DNA of 64,000 bases from Eucalyptus grandis. Lineage: Eukaryota; Streptophyta; Magnoliopsida; Myrtales; Myrtaceae. The stretch is from contig NC_052615.1 in assembly GCF_016545825.1 (NCBI RefSeq), positions 17,228,520 through 17,292,519 on the forward strand. Reading direction: 5' to 3'. The notes beneath the pieces are model-generated. The model saw only the letters and a list, made by a program, of their open reading frames with translations, searched no databases and was not told the DNA's origin. Below are positions 13,312-31,195 of the stretch, piece by piece; position 1 is the stretch's first letter, and every line of letters begins with the position of its first letter. The position numbers were made by a program, and so were the translations under genes.

Positions 13312-13611
13312 TTAATCTACAACTTGAAACAAATCAAAGAAATCCCCCAAAGCTGTGAGACTCATCGTACAGTCAAGAGAAGTCACTTCACAAAGCTTAC
13401 ACATCAAACTGGAATCTCCAAGACGCAAATGTGCAAATTGAGCTTTCCATATGTCGATAAGCATCATCCGGTAATATGTATGATAGCTCATTGTGGAGAT
13501 ATCATCAACTGAATAATGCTTCAAGTCCCGTTCAAGATGGATGCTGAACTTTTTAACCCAATACCAATTTTGCAGAGTCCTCCAAAACCCATATATCCAA
13601 CATTTTAGCAT
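13312..13611 (-). pseudogene. Second F-box associated domain fragment, inverted relative to the first
   Basis: This minus-strand frame of 99 codons has WIYGFWRTLQNWYWVKKFSI, then LERDLKHYSVDDIS and MSLTALGDFFDLFQVVD. It corresponds to the last 120 or so residues of the plus-strand F-box fragment (DIWVLED..NWYWVKKFNI, LEWDLKQYSIDDIS, MSLKSLGDF). About 35 internal residues present in the first copy are missing (after DIWKAQF). Homology continues past the stop codon into non-coding DNA (CACTTCACTTCCTTAAC versus the complement of GGAAGTGTAGTG). It has no start region or F-box and is a truncated inverted duplicate. Confidence 0.7.
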
Positions 13612-14556
13612 TCATACCACATGTCATGTAATCCTTTTGGCCAAATATTCAAATATTAAGTTTAGGACTATAAAGGCAAATCATCAAATGATTTGAGACT
13701 AAATTAGTATACATGAAAGGTCTATGATTGAATTAACACAATTGAAAAATTTACAGCTGAATTGGCCGTCATATAGTTGTAGTTGTCTTCGAAAGTAAGG
13801 GCAAAACAGAAAACATTTTCTGGATCCAGCTCCACAGTTCGATGCAAATTCTAGCTAGTCTTTACATGCGACATCCTTTATCTTAATATCTAAATATTTA
13901 TTTGCCGACAGTCCTCTATATGGAATAATATTGGCAGTTAAAGGTGATTTAACTTTAATTTCTCTCTCATTTAAAAACTCATGCAAACGATATAATTTGG
14001 TTAATAATATGAAGATCATTTTAAAGATATTGAATTCTCCCAAATTGAATAGATAGACATCAAGACATGACATCTCATGCCACAAATGTTCAATTTTGAC
14101 GGTGTGGTTGTTGTCGATTCACGTTTTTCTACATTTACTCCACTTGATTTTCAGTATCTTTGTAAACGTCAGCTTGAGATGAGCTTCATTGGTGGCATCA
14201 CCTTTGCGCAATCACTCACTCTCCAACAGTGTCGCCAAAATGTTGACAAGTTTGCTCCAGAGGTCCCTTGGTCTAGAGTCCCACAGAAGAGGATTTTTTT
14301 TTTTTGTCGCTCCTATTCTATCTTCTCATTGATATTCCTACTTTACATTTCAATCTCATTCTCATATTTTTTGAAAACTCATATGCAGAACTCCTGAAGC
14401 CTTTGCATGGCTGTGAAAGAGTTCCCCCTATCTTCCTAGAATGGACTTGATCCACTAAACGCCTTTGGTGTCCTTGGGGTCCCTTCTTCTTCCGGTGGAC
14501 TGCTGCTATGAAAAAGAATCGAGCAATTTTAGTGGGACCCGAATGGTAGGTGGGTA

Positions 14557-15100
14557 ACTTGTTTTAAAGCTTTCCTCCATGGTTCGCTTATTGTAAAGAT
14601 CACAAGAACAAACAGACGAAACAACATGAATGAATCACTTTGGCCTAGCTACCATCCGCCTAGCAACAGCCTACGAGTTCCATGATTCAATTTCTTGGCT
14701 TTCAAATGAAGAACACGTATCTACGGAGCCCGTGATTGATTGGTTAAGCTGCATTTTATTGGTAATGAAAGACCCATTGTTTCACCGAAGAATAAGAACC
14801 TTTGGAGCCCCCAATCGAGGTTAACCAATCGGAATGACCCACACAAACTCAATCCCATAGAAAAACCCAGCAAAGCCCCATGCCCCGATCAGCTTATACC
14901 CGGCTGTTTGGCTTAGGTTGCGGCTGAACTGCGCCGACGAGAGCGACGGAGATCTAAAAAGACCGCAGATTCCCAATCAAAGCGCAATCGCTTTCCGCGG
15001 ACGGCGAAGACGGCGATGACGGCGGTGGCTGCGGCGACTGATAATGAGACTGTGAGAATTGACGTGTCACTTGTTTTAAAGCTTTCCTCCATGGTTCGCT
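14557..15100. repeat. Exact 32-bp direct repeat, 512 bp apart
   Basis: The 32 bases at 14,557-14,588 (ACTTGTTTTAAAGC...CCATGGTTCGCT) recur exactly at 15,069-15,100. AATGAGACT also appears on both sides of the second copy. The pattern suggests a small local duplication during break repair or insertion, with about 480 bases between the copies. Confidence 0.8.
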
Positions 15101-15940
15101 AATGAGACTCGATAGGAGTGTCAAAATCCACATGTTTATAAGTCAAAAGATCCCTTAATGAGTGAATTGATGGAGTGTTTACATTGATAGGATCAAAGCT
15201 TGACAATCTTGACATAGGAAACTAACTACTATAGAAAAGAGGCCACATATTAGGATGACACGGGCTAATCATGGACCATCGCATATGAGATTGAGATGGG
15301 TCGACACCAAGTCCTAAAGAAGGAGTCAAGGAATAACCAAGTCATGACTTAACGAGTCTCGCTTCTAGTTCATAAAGTCAAAACTCTCTAAATAATAAAA
15401 AATAGATAATAATAACTTAGAATTTTATCACCTATCACAACTTGTTCTTGCATGGAGCATAAACCTACAATGAATCCCTAATGGGGGCATTTGTTCGTAA
15501 ATTCCTTCGACTAATATCTGGGAATGGTACTTGTCAATAAATTCATAAAATTGTGTGAAGGAATAATTAGTTTGTTTTTTTCAAAAATATGAAAACGATA
15601 AAATTGATTGTCTAGGAGTATCATCATTTATTTCCTCCTAAACTTAACATCTGGTCCACCGAGATGCTCACACCATAAAGTGATTTAACCGGATAATGAT
15701 TCTTTTTTCCCATTGTTGCGGTGGATCATTAATGACGCTTGACTGAAGTTGCTCCTTTATGATTTCAATTTGGTGTGGCTTTAAATTTGACACTTGTATC
15801 GTGATACAGCGTTGCTAGTCCTAGTGTTGGTACTACGACGCTTGTATGGTGATTAAAAAGAAAAAAGAAAAAAAAAGAATAGCACTCTGAATCAAAATTC
15901 AAACTGGATCAAACATACCCAAACAAAAATTTTCAAATCT

Positions 15941-16010
15941 CACTGCACATAACTGGGGTACAAGGTTAGCCTGCCGTTATGTGCAGTGCCGTTAGGTGCG
16001 CTAACCTTAC
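15941..16010. repeat. Nested inverted repeats
   Basis: CACTGCACATAAC pairs with GTTATGTGCAGTG about 22 bases later, and AAGGTTAGC pairs with GCTAACCTT in an overlapping arrangement. Only one of the two hairpins could form at a time. It could be the end of a DNA transposon or a fold-back site; no partner end was found. Confidence 0.5.
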
Positions 16011-18980
16011 AGTGAATATTTCACTCACCCTCACTCACTTTAAGCATGGCTGACACCTCCATGCCAGCTTACCCAACGGTAGCTAAGACTTGTAAACACA
16101 TCATGATGTGGAGTCTACCTTCCCCACCGTGAAGTCCTCAAATTCCCTATCTATCTTTGTCTTTTTGACAAAAAGGGCATATGGAAGATGGCACGAACAC
16201 CCCAGGACGGATCTCCCGCTTGTTTCCTCTTTGAGCCTTTTAAGGACATGCTCAAGTCCAAGCATATTGAGTTAATGTCAAGTTTTAATTTTCAAAGCAT
16301 TGATTACAAGAGATAACGAGTGAAATTATGCATAACTTGACTGCAAATCTTTTGTTAAGTTGCATAACCAACGATTAAATAAACGGCTGTCATAAAATGT
16401 TCATGGTTATGGAATTCCAAATATTGAAAGCGGAGAGAAAATTTACCCAAGTAATTTTTTTTTTTTTTTTTTTTTATTATTTCAGCTTGAATAATAAGTA
16501 AAATAATGAGCTTATGATAATTCGGTTCGAGTTTGCGTCATAAATCGGAATAAACCCAACACACAAAAACTGGACTTGTTTGCTGACAATTGAAAATTCC
16601 ATCTGGGCATTCTCTTTTCCCTCCTGCTGTGCATTAGGATAATGCCAGTGTAAGTCAACGTGAAAACAGCACCATAAGATCTTCATAACTAGAATTTAGA
16701 ACACAATAATGAAAAAGAAAAGACTTACACACTAATTTGAAATCTATTGTTCACGATATGGAATAGTGACGATTCAAAATTCAAATGCTTCGTCTCTATT
16801 GCCATCATTGGCTTAATAAGATTACCCTTCACGCGTTGTGTTCTATAACCCCTCATTACATGAGATTATTTATGCATCAAGGGTAGAGGAGAGATTCAAA
16901 CAACATTTATAGAATTTTAAGCTACGGGCCCTTTCATTATAGGTCGAGCTCTACTTGACCTACACTAGCCAAACTCATATTACACTAATTAAAAAAATTT
17001 ATATTTTATTTTATTAAACCAAGTCCGTAAAATGATAAATTACAATCCCAATTAATATGATTCGTGTTAGGAAAACTTTTACGGCAATATCTTGGCATGT
17101 CGTCCTAAAATTTCCAAAACAAATTGCTGTCATTTTTTCCATTGTTTTTCTTCTAATTTTGAGCCACGTCCTTTTCCAGGTTGGCATTTGTCCACTTCTG
17201 GCTCTGAATGATTCTTCAAGATGACGAGAACCGAACATCTCCCGAGTTGAGCTTGCTCCTTGTCTGTGTATTATTTGTATGTATCTGCAGTCTGCTTTTG
17301 TGGTGGGGTAAGAAATGAAGAGAACACTTGGCCATTCGTCACTGTTGGTCAGCCGACAGAACAAGGAATGGGCCATGGAGTATATGATTGAATTGCGGCA
17401 CTGAAGACTGTAGCGAGTACGAGGAAGTCTCAAAACAAGGACGGGAAAGGAGCTTCAAAGACGTCGAATTATAGTCCCACTTTCGCCATACGTTATTTAA
17501 GCCAAGTCCAAAGGATGGAGCAGAATTTACATTTGAGTTGCATTGAACATGTGGGAATGTTATGCGACCGTGTATTAACCTTGCCAAAATATGGGTCAAG
17601 ATAATCAAAGACGGCTACACGAAGAACACCATCCGACCTAAACCCATTTTTTTTGTCGAGTTTGACACGGATCGGGTCGGATTAGGTCACAAAAAAAGCA
17701 TATATCCTGCATATCCGGATTGAATCGAGTATCAGTGGGGATCCCAACCGGCTTGTTGACAACGCCAAGGATTACAAACCCTTTTAACTTCCTCCATGTT
17801 ACGGTTTTCTGTGGGTGCGAAAAGCCAATGGCTTTGAGATTCTCTGATTCTTGATGTGTACAATTGTCCAATATCTATTAAAAAATCTATAGTACCTTTC
17901 AAACAGCTCATTGATGCCCGTCAATCAAATCCGACACCTATATGATGTGCAAAGATGACGGTTTCAATAGTGATTTTCATTTTATATTTGTAATTTTTTA
18001 TTCCTTCGCTGTTGTCATCTTTATAAAAAGAATAAGCTCCAATTGAATATTCCACTTGATGTTGTCTACCTAGTAAGCTCCAATAGGATATTCAAAGGCT
18101 GAGATTCGTCCATAAGGTGTGTTGTCATGCATGTGCATTAAAATAAAGTCTAAGCCTGACAATTGGTGGAGAAGTAGTATAAGGATCTCGCTTATTCCGC
18201 TCATTTTTTGCTAATAAACTTCTTATAACAGTGTTTTGACCATATCATCTTCCGTGGATCCTACTTTCCAGCATCCTCTGTTACTATTCTACCTTATTGT
18301 TCCCCTTTAAGCATTCGCCCTCATTCGAAACAATCAAAGACATTCCATTGCTGGGTTTTGCTTTTTAGTTTTCTTCATCAGTGATCGAATTATGACCATG
18401 GACAACATGACAACCAACAGTCATTGTCAACCAAATTTTGACCACGAACAACTGGACCACTGACATTGTAGTCTTCCTCCTCAAACACAACTCCGAGCAC
18501 CTGCCTTCTACACCCGCCACCGCCACTGCTGCTGCCGCTGCCGCCACCACATCTCCTTTGGAGTCCAACCAAGAGGCCACAGCATCGAAGCATAGCAGGT
18601 CTGCATTACGACACGTCTAGGAAGGTCCCAAAGTAGAAGCCGCACGCCTTGGAGTGGCCCCAAACGACTTACACAATTGCCAATCCGGCCGGCTTGCGTC
18701 AAATGGTGCAGCAGGTGACCTATCACACCACAAACCAGGCGGACATCTTCTGGAACATTTTTTATAGACGGAAGGAAAAACCGATGGAGGATAATATGGT
18801 CAAAGCACTAAAACGGGGCGTGGATTAGTCAAGAGGAGTGGAAAGCTCTACCCTTATCATAGGAAGTTGTGAAAGATTCCGATCCACATAGCGTTTACCG
18901 CTTATCTCTCTCCTCCCCGCAGTACTTGAAAACAGCCTTTTGTTTGAAGCACCTCAGAAACTACCTAAACAAAATAATCA

Positions 18981-19015
<35 letters not shown>
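18981..19015 (+). repeat. (GA)n tract immediately before the first reductase start codon
   Basis: A GA run with one GACA interruption ends directly in the ATG, so it lies in the 5' untranslated region. The second reductase gene has an equivalent purine tract before its ATG. GA tracts of this kind in plants are bound by GAGA/BPC factors; whether this one is regulatory is an inference. Confidence 0.75.
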
Positions 19016-22187
<3,172 letters not shown>

Positions 22188-23152
22188 CTATACCTCGCAA
22201 ACGACATCATGACAATAGTGGTAATGAGGCGAGACATCTTTCATAACCTGCAGAAAATACCTAGAAGAGGTGAGGTCTGGTTTCCTCAAAATGTACTGCT
22301 GAATATTCTGGTGTCCTGTTTGGATTACAAATGGCCTTGGATGGTCTCTCAGGGACCAATCCTTCGGTCACAATCCGTCCTATTCGCCCGTATTTTGCTG
22401 CACTTCCTATTGAAAGTTTCGCAACATGCAAAAACTTAGAAAATCTACTATCAATGGCTGTGAACTTCTGATAATTATGATTGAACGGCTATCGACCTCT
22501 CTCAAGAAACAGTCTCTCGAGGGGTTTCAGAAGCACCGTGGATTCCAGTGCTTGGTTTAGTTTTGGAGTCATTCCTTGATCAATAGGAGTAATTCAACCA
22601 GACGGTAAGAGTCTCGTGTACTATCAATCCATACCACACGGTGGATTTCGCCCTGGGGGGTGTGAATTGACCGATTTTAGACACAAACGGAATCCGGCGT
22701 CACGGGTTACCGGCACGTCATACCTTACCTTGCATCCTCTGAATATGACATTTATGTGTTTCACCTGATAGACTCATCAATCTCAGGCATTTTTTCTGAA
22801 TCAGTGTGTTCAACTAACGATAATCAGCAGCAGCGAGCGATCAATATGTGGTAGGCAAGCATTGATATGCTGATCGTTTCATAACCTGAGCTTGCGACAT
22901 CTGCAACTCCAAGCGAACGCGACACTGGCATTTTCCATTCCAAGAAAGATATAATGACATCATTTCTCAAGATACTACGCCGAGATCGTTTATGTCGCCA
23001 TGCTCATAGTTTGCAATGATCATGAATGGCCAGGGGTTAAAAAAAAAAAACAACCAAAGGTCATGATCCTCATACTTAGATACTGCAGACTTTTATTCCA
23101 AAATAAAATTTCAAAATTAATCTCTAGAAAAATCTCTCCCGAAACTATAGCT
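22188..23152. other. Downstream region of reductase copy 1, no further gene
   Basis: The first few hundred bases presumably hold the 3' untranslated region, though no strong AATAAA is seen close to the stop. The rest has no recognisable gene. There is an A10 run at 23,041. Confidence 0.4.
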
Positions 23153-23160
23153 TAAAACTA
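23153..23160. repeat. Left target-site duplication TAAAACTA
   Basis: Exact match to 24,328-24,335 on the other side of the inverted-repeat element. Confidence 0.85.
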
Positions 23161-24327
23161 GCGAAAATTACCAAAAAAAGTCCTAAACCTATTACAATTG
23201 TGCCAATTCAGTCCTAAACTTATTTTTTTGACCAATTGAGTCCTAAACCTTTATAATTGTTCCCGATCAGTCCATCCAGCCAAAATTGGCCGGCCGGCGT
23301 TGCGTGGCAGCCGGCTGGCGCCAGACATTTTTAATAATTTTTAATAATTTTTTAATTTTTTTAATTTTTTAATTTTTTCCCTCCTCCCTTTGGCTCGCGA
23401 CCGCCAGCTGGCGGCGGTCGCCGGATTGAGGCGATCCGGGCGAGCCCCCACCGGGCCGAGGCAATCCAGCCCGGGAGGCCTCGCCGACGCGACGGCGAGC
23501 CCCCTCGCCGGATGCCAGCGGCGACCGCGAGGCGAGCCCTCGCCGAGATCCGGCGAGGGGGCTCGCCGCCGGATCGCCTCGCCGAGATCCGGCGAGGTTC
23601 GGGCGAGCCCCTTGGCGGTTAGGGCTCTTTCCGGGCGTTTTGCCGGCGGGGCGGTCCGGTCCAACGGCGGTGGGTGGGTTGGCTTTTTTGCTTAGGGTTT
23701 TGGGGGGTTGATGTTCCCGAGTGATCCGCCCCACGAGGGCTCATCGGCCCCGACGACTTCCAGCGGCGGCGGCGGCGGGGCCGGGGCACGGGGGACCGTG
23801 CCTCGTGCCGACCTCCGTTCCCAAGCCGCGGCTCCGGGCGACCGATCTCCACGAGCGCTTGGTTGACGCCGTCACCCGAGCTCGGCGGAGCGAGAAAGTG
23901 AGTCCCGCCGTGCGGCGAGCCCTCGCTAGATCCGGCGAGGGGGGCTCGCCATCGCGTCTGTCGAGGCCTCCTCGCGGGCGACCGTGAGGCGAGCCCTCGC
24001 CGGATCGCCTCAGTCCGGCGGGGCTCGCCCGCCGGAGCCAAAGAAAGGAGGAAGGAGGAGGGAGGAAGAGGGAGGAGGGAAAAAAAAAAAAGAGGAAAAA
24101 GGAAAAAAAATAATAAAATAATAAAAATATTTTTAAAAAATGAAATATTATTAAAAAATACTTGCCAATGTCGACCGGCGGTCACGTCGCGCCGGCCAGC
24201 CAATTTTGGCCGGATGGGCGATCGGGAACAATTATAAAAAGGTTTAGGACTTAATTTGTCAAAAAAATAAGTTTATGACTGAATTGGCACAATTGCAATA
24301 AGTATAGGACTTTTTAGTAATTTTCCC
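23161..24327. mobile_element. Non-autonomous DNA transposon with long inverted ends and GC-rich core
   Basis: The ends are inverted copies: GCGAAAATTACC.AAAAAAGTCC at the left and the complement of GGACTTTTTAGTAATTTTCCC at the right. The inverted similarity runs inward for roughly 180 bases on each side (CCTAAACC, GCCAATTCAGTC, GATCAGTCC/GGGCGATCGGGAAC, CCAAAATTGGCCGGCC). The middle is a strongly GC-rich island of CGGCGAG/CTCGCCG words. An exact 8-bp duplication TAAAACTA flanks it (23,153-23,160 and 24,328-24,335). Eight bases is typical of hAT elements; the long inverted ends also recall fold-back Mutator-like elements, which give 9 bp. No transposase is encoded; the open frames in the core follow composition. 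Confidence 0.88.
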
Positions 24328-24335
24328 TAAAACTA
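24328..24335. repeat. Right target-site duplication TAAAACTA
   Basis: Exact match to 23,153-23,160. Confidence 0.85.
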
Positions 24336-27300
24336 AAGTACCTAATAACATGCTTTATTTATTAGCAATTAAAATTTTACAATTTTTGTGTAGAATTATT
24401 TCATTAGTGAAATTTCTCGGAAACACATGAGCTTATTGAATTTGAATATTACTATTTCTGATAAGCAAATAAAGTTTTGTAATGATTTGATAGTGAAATC
24501 ATTTTCATTAGGCGAAATTTTTTAAATGTATAAAATTCACTTAATTGAAATATTACAATTAGACTAAACTAAACGATTAAAAAAAAAAATAGTTGTATCC
24601 AAAAAGATAACTTACCTTCCTGATATGGAAAAGGGGGACACAGAAATAAATGAGAGTTTCTTTAAAAGAATCATAATAAGATAGCTTAATTTGTATTTAA
24701 CTTACAGAAGTAAATAAAGTCGGTCCATTTAATTTGATTGAAGTTAACAAAAAAATTGTAGATAACCACATAATGTTATGGTGAAACGAAAACATTGAAC
24801 AAAACAAGATGGGGTTAAATTATTTCATGTTGACATGCTTTATCCTTTAACTTTTTTGACAAGATTATCAAAATCCGTTATGTTATACTTGTCTATATTA
24901 TGCTATGAAATCATAACCCATGTTGCTTCTTTCATTTCTTTTCCAATTAGTAGAATAAATTTTGTTAAAATGTTCAGTATACTAACTCATATTAACAATT
25001 GACAATATGAGACATGATAAATATGGTGAGCATTTTTGTTTATGAGGATGACTTTTTATTATGGTGATCAGGTCTCAGGTGGGTCCTTCCTGATTTCTCA
25101 TGTTACCAAAAGATTAGAATCAAAAATCAAACGGGTCGGTTCTGGAACGCCAGTACCTAAACGGGCTAGTTTCAAATTTTAAGATTAAAAAGATCAAATT
25201 CTTATAATAAAATTTCAAATTTGCCCCATTTTACTATAAAGACATATATTGGTCAAGTGATTATATTGTTATTTCTTCATGTTGAAGACATAAAACGAGG
25301 CTTCAAAATTGATTTAAAAACAAATTCAACTCAAGAATTGGTTTGAATTGGCTTGAATCAGCTCCTGAGTAGAACCAACGGCCAGATTGATATGTGGCAT
25401 CCGGGTTTTCGCTTGACGGAATGGAGAGTCTCGAGTGCTTAACGGTCAACGCCACGCCATCAAGCTCGTCACGGGACCACACCATTCACACCACCACACG
25501 AACTTGCCACCTCAGCTGTCCCCGTCACCAACCGCAACACCTCAATCAAGCCACCTAATTCTGCCAAGTTAGCATCGCTGTGACACATCACCCCAGCCAT
25601 CGCTGATTGCTCCACCTCAGCCTGATGACACCACACTAGAATGCCAAGTCAGCACCGTCACTGCTACCACGTCACCATCCGGGACACCTCGCCACTCCGC
25701 CACCGTTTCCCGACGTCCGTAGCCACATCTCCCTCCAACTGTCACGGACCAGCGCTGCTGAGTCAACGAAGGGCGACCGCAAGAGCAGGAACAGCCGCAA
25801 TACGAAGAAGACCCGCCGCTCCTCCTCCTTCTCATCACACGCGACCCTCCAAATCAACGACACTTCACCACTCAGCCGTCGCGCGTTGCACCTGCCAAGT
25901 CAACAGTCAACCGCACGAAGAGAAGACCAATCGCTCAAGCGGCAGAAGGAGAGACCGCATTGTAAGAACGGTCAGCCGCTCTCTCTCTCTCTCCCTTCAT
26001 TTCGCGCACCTACACCCTTAGCCCGTCCTCTCCGTCCTCTGGTGCCGTCGCGACATCTCTCTCTCTCTCTCTTTCTTAGCCGGCGAACGACACCATAGCC
26101 GAAACCGGGATTTCTGGGACCTCGCCAAGCCACAATGACACGTGCCTAGGACCTGAGGCAAGTGTATTACTGCCGTTTATACTACGTAGGTTAATTTCCA
26201 TACGTCGAGGTTGATTTCCTCGAGTTTTAGTCATCTCAATCGATTTCATGCTTAATTATGTTCATCCATGGTTTTGGGATATACGTGCTATAAGTAGTGT
26301 TTATAATTTAATACATTAAGTATATTAACATGTTGTTGGAATGCTGACTATTGAAGTGTGCATTTTTTTTTTTTGGGTCGGAAAGTGTGCATTGACTTGA
26401 GCTTAATTGACACAAGTCATGGACGAATCCAAGGGTAAGATGACTTTCGGGTCAAATTACTGTAAATTGAATTTTACTAATTTGGTGCAAGTCTTTATGC
26501 TACAAATTTGATGGGAACTTGGAAAGTTGTGTGTTATGGCTTGTTTTGCAACATAATTTAATTTCAAATTTTTTTGACTTTGTATGTGCAAAATATATTT
26601 CAAAAATTTTGTGGGTTCCACAATTATTTTTAAGCCGTTTTCAAACCTTTGCTCGGTTTCCATTTTCTACAGCATTTTTGATAAACAATTTGGACTAGTG
26701 TTCTCAAAAAGTTTAAGACCACATTTTAAACTATAATGTGGAACTTTTCCATTATTCTTGTAGTTCAATATTGATACCTAAATTTTGGCGTCCTGATCAT
26801 CCATTTATTGCAATGAAAATTAGGAATTAATTTTCAACCCCTAAAAAAATAGAATTAAAATTGCATAGCATATAATATTAGTTGCACTTATTTATTTGTT
26901 CATCACTTTTACATTTGATCGGCAGCGGATGAGCTTCAATTTTAGGAGTTGGTGATTTGATATTTTCAGAAAAGATTCATATTATCCTTCTAATATTCGG
27001 TAAATCCTTCATATATTCACGTGATATATACATTAAGCAATATATTTTACAAAAGATTAGAAGTTTAAGGATGAAATATAAAGAAGGAATATTACACGCG
27101 AGACATGTATTGAGTAATATATTCTTTGTCTCTTCATGCGTGAGCCGAAAAGGGAAGGACAAAATATTTGCTAAGCTCAAGTCCTTTCTCTATAAAAGGG
27201 ACTCATTGCATGACAAAGAATAGGGGGTCCCAATTGTGAGAGAGTAAATTTGTTCAGAGCCGATTTTAATGTGTGCAGGAAGATAGGGAGGGGAATTTAT

Positions 27301-28850
27301 TGCGTGGAGAGGGAAAGAGAAAAGAAAGGTGGGGAGACCTTCACTTCCCATCCACTTCTTCAAGGGTGCAATAGATACAGAGGACACGCGCTGACAAGAG
27401 ACGTGGCTGACAAGAAGACCAGCTCTTGTCACGTCTCTTGTCATGCACGCATGTACTCCTTGGTTTTTTTATTCCCGGTGAGCGCAGCAAATTCTCGAAC
27501 CAATCGAAGCCCATCAATTTTTCGAAGATTTCCCGACGTTCGTCTCCACTTTTGTTGCTGCCGCTGACCTCCGTTCGCTGCTGTTACTCCTTCGACGACC
27601 AGCAGCCTCGTGACAAGCTACAATTTCCCAAGGACGAGTTGTTCTAATCTGCACCTGTGACGCAGCAAGCCGACCCCGACGCCCTTGCTGTCTCCAAGCT
27701 TCACTGAGCCAGCTGATTTGCTTCTCGATCCGACAACAAGACAGAGATCCATGCCGCTGCCTTGACGCCGACAAACCTGTTGCACCTCGACGAAGTAGCT
27801 GCTCAAACCGAGAGCTCCACCGCGACAGTCCCTGTTTCATTGAAAGATTTCTGTTTTTGCAGGTGTATTGAAGAATCATTGGTATCATTGTTCCCCAACA
27901 ACCACAAGCAGCCACATTATTGTGAGTTGAGACGCTGGTCGAGAACCGTGAACTACCGCAAAGTAATCCATCACGGTTCACCACGAACCACTGCCGCTCG
28001 CCATCGCCACTGCCTGTTACTGTTCAAGGAGCCGATTGCTGATTGTGATCTCGAGTGAAACGGTGTAACACGATTCCCCTAGATGTCCTTGTAATGCCAA
28101 ATGGATATGAGATGTCCAGGGGTAATAGGGTTCCTTGGAAGATGGTAGCAGCCAATTCATAGTAAAGTTAATCAACTGAAAATTTCAAATTTTATTCAAG
28201 TTTAATTGAGTTACTATTTTCATAAAAATCATTTTCTCATTTGTTAATCTGATTTTGAGAAAAGTTCTCCGGCAAGTTGATGTTATAATGATCTTTTGTT
28301 TTCCTTGCATGTGCTATTATTGACATATGTAGTATAGACAGGTTAGTAGTTTGCTTACTGAGCTTTGTGCTCACTTGTGGTTAATCATTATTTCTTAGAT
28401 CAATAGCATTTTGGAAAGACTAGGGCAAGATTTTAGACATACTGTGAGTGAGAGACAGATGACAAAGTAAATACATAATATCCAAATCGGGATGATACAG
28501 CTGTTGAAGCTTTTGGGTGTAGTACAAAATAGTGGTACCTTTTGTTCATCCCCCAGTCTATCCCAACCTTGTCACCTAATATATGTATAAGTAAAAAATT
28601 AAATGAGATTGCCGGGTTTGCATTTGTGCATGTGTTCCTTTAAATTTTTATATGTCATGGGTGTTCTTTAACCATACACATTTCTGCATGCTTATAAAGG
28701 TGAAATACTTTAGTAAATGCGTTAGTCATAACATATTAGGGCATTACATGACAAGACACTAAGAAGCCTATTTTTGATAAATAATTCGCGAGTATTTATT
28801 TTGGGAATTACTTTTCTGAAAGAGATCATATTTTATAATTCTATAGTTAT
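24336..28850. other. Intergenic region with GC-rich, repeat-like blocks
   Basis: The blocks 25,380-26,160 and 27,340-28,080 are GC-rich compared with their flanks and show open frames on both strands with low-complexity proteins, as in LTR regulatory regions. The first ends with CT repeats (25,979-25,992 and 26,058-26,072). They could be decayed LTRs or untranslated gene remains; no protein domain is recognisable. The rest is AT-rich spacer. Confidence 0.4.
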
Positions 28851-29110
28851 ATATATTGAAGTCAAATAATTTCTAAAGTAAGCTTTTGGGTTGCCAAGTC
28901 AAGCCCACATTCCCAAAAGGCCGTCCGACACGAGAAACGAGAGTCGTCCAGGTTGGCACCTGTACGAATCCAGGCCCACATTCTAATATTGGCAAATTTA
29001 GATTTGAGATCCACGGTCATTCACTCTCAGAGCATCAATATATGTGCCATGCCATATTTGTCCTATGCGATCTGAACTTTCCATAAAAATGGCGCACCGC
29101 ATCTGATAAA

Positions 29111-29157
29111 TTGGAAACGCGAGGGGGAGAGGGGGAGAGAAAGAGGGAGAGAGAGAG
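29111..29157 (+). repeat. Purine (GA/GGGGAGA) tract before the second reductase start codon
   Basis: A purine-only stretch from about 29,119 ends in GAGAGAGAGAGATGG with the ATG attached, as in the first reductase gene. It lies in the 5' untranslated region and is complementary to the CT tract in intron 1. Confidence 0.8.
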
Positions 29158-31169
<2,012 letters not shown>

Positions 31170-31189
31170 CAATTTCTTAGTACTTAACA

Positions 31190-31195
31190 AATAAA
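31190..31195 (+). terminator. Probable polyadenylation signal AATAAA of reductase copy 2
   Basis: AATAAA lies 21 bases after the stop codon in AT-rich DNA. This is close to the stop for a plant near-upstream element, so other signals further on (ATAAATTTATA region) may be used. Confidence 0.4.

Larger units (their letters stand above)
13612..18868. other. Intergenic region with no confident gene
   Basis: AT-rich spacer with scattered small frames that I cannot place. A GC-richer patch at 14,900-15,060 includes several GCGACGG/GGCGATGACGGCGG words, and 18,460-18,730 has a GCC/GCT-rich patch encoding poly-Ala on one strand and poly-Gly/Ser on the other. A poly(T) run lies near 16,459-16,475. 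The stretch 17,000-17,870 is open in several minus-strand frames but resembles no family. Confidence 0.45.

Noticed and set aside
17014..17871. Several overlapping minus-strand frames (139, 89 and 77 codons).
   Set aside because: They do not join through plausible splice sites into any family I know, and contain no recognisable motif.
18869..19015. An in-frame ATG 147 bases upstream of the first reductase start, giving a 49-residue extension.
   Set aside because: The extension is low complexity (a Glu/Arg run coded by the GA tract), is absent in the sister gene, and the family starts at the MEVE.KEW position.
23369..24203. Long open frames (up to 194 codons) on both strands in the GC-rich core at 23.4-24.2 kb.
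   Set aside because: They overlap on both strands, are Arg/Pro/Gly/Ser-rich and follow GC composition inside a transposon; no domain is seen.
25641..26098. GC-rich frames of 126 and 70 codons that might be a gene.
   Set aside because: Low-complexity His/Arg/Thr/Ser composition, CT repeats and no conserved motif; more like a decayed LTR or leader.
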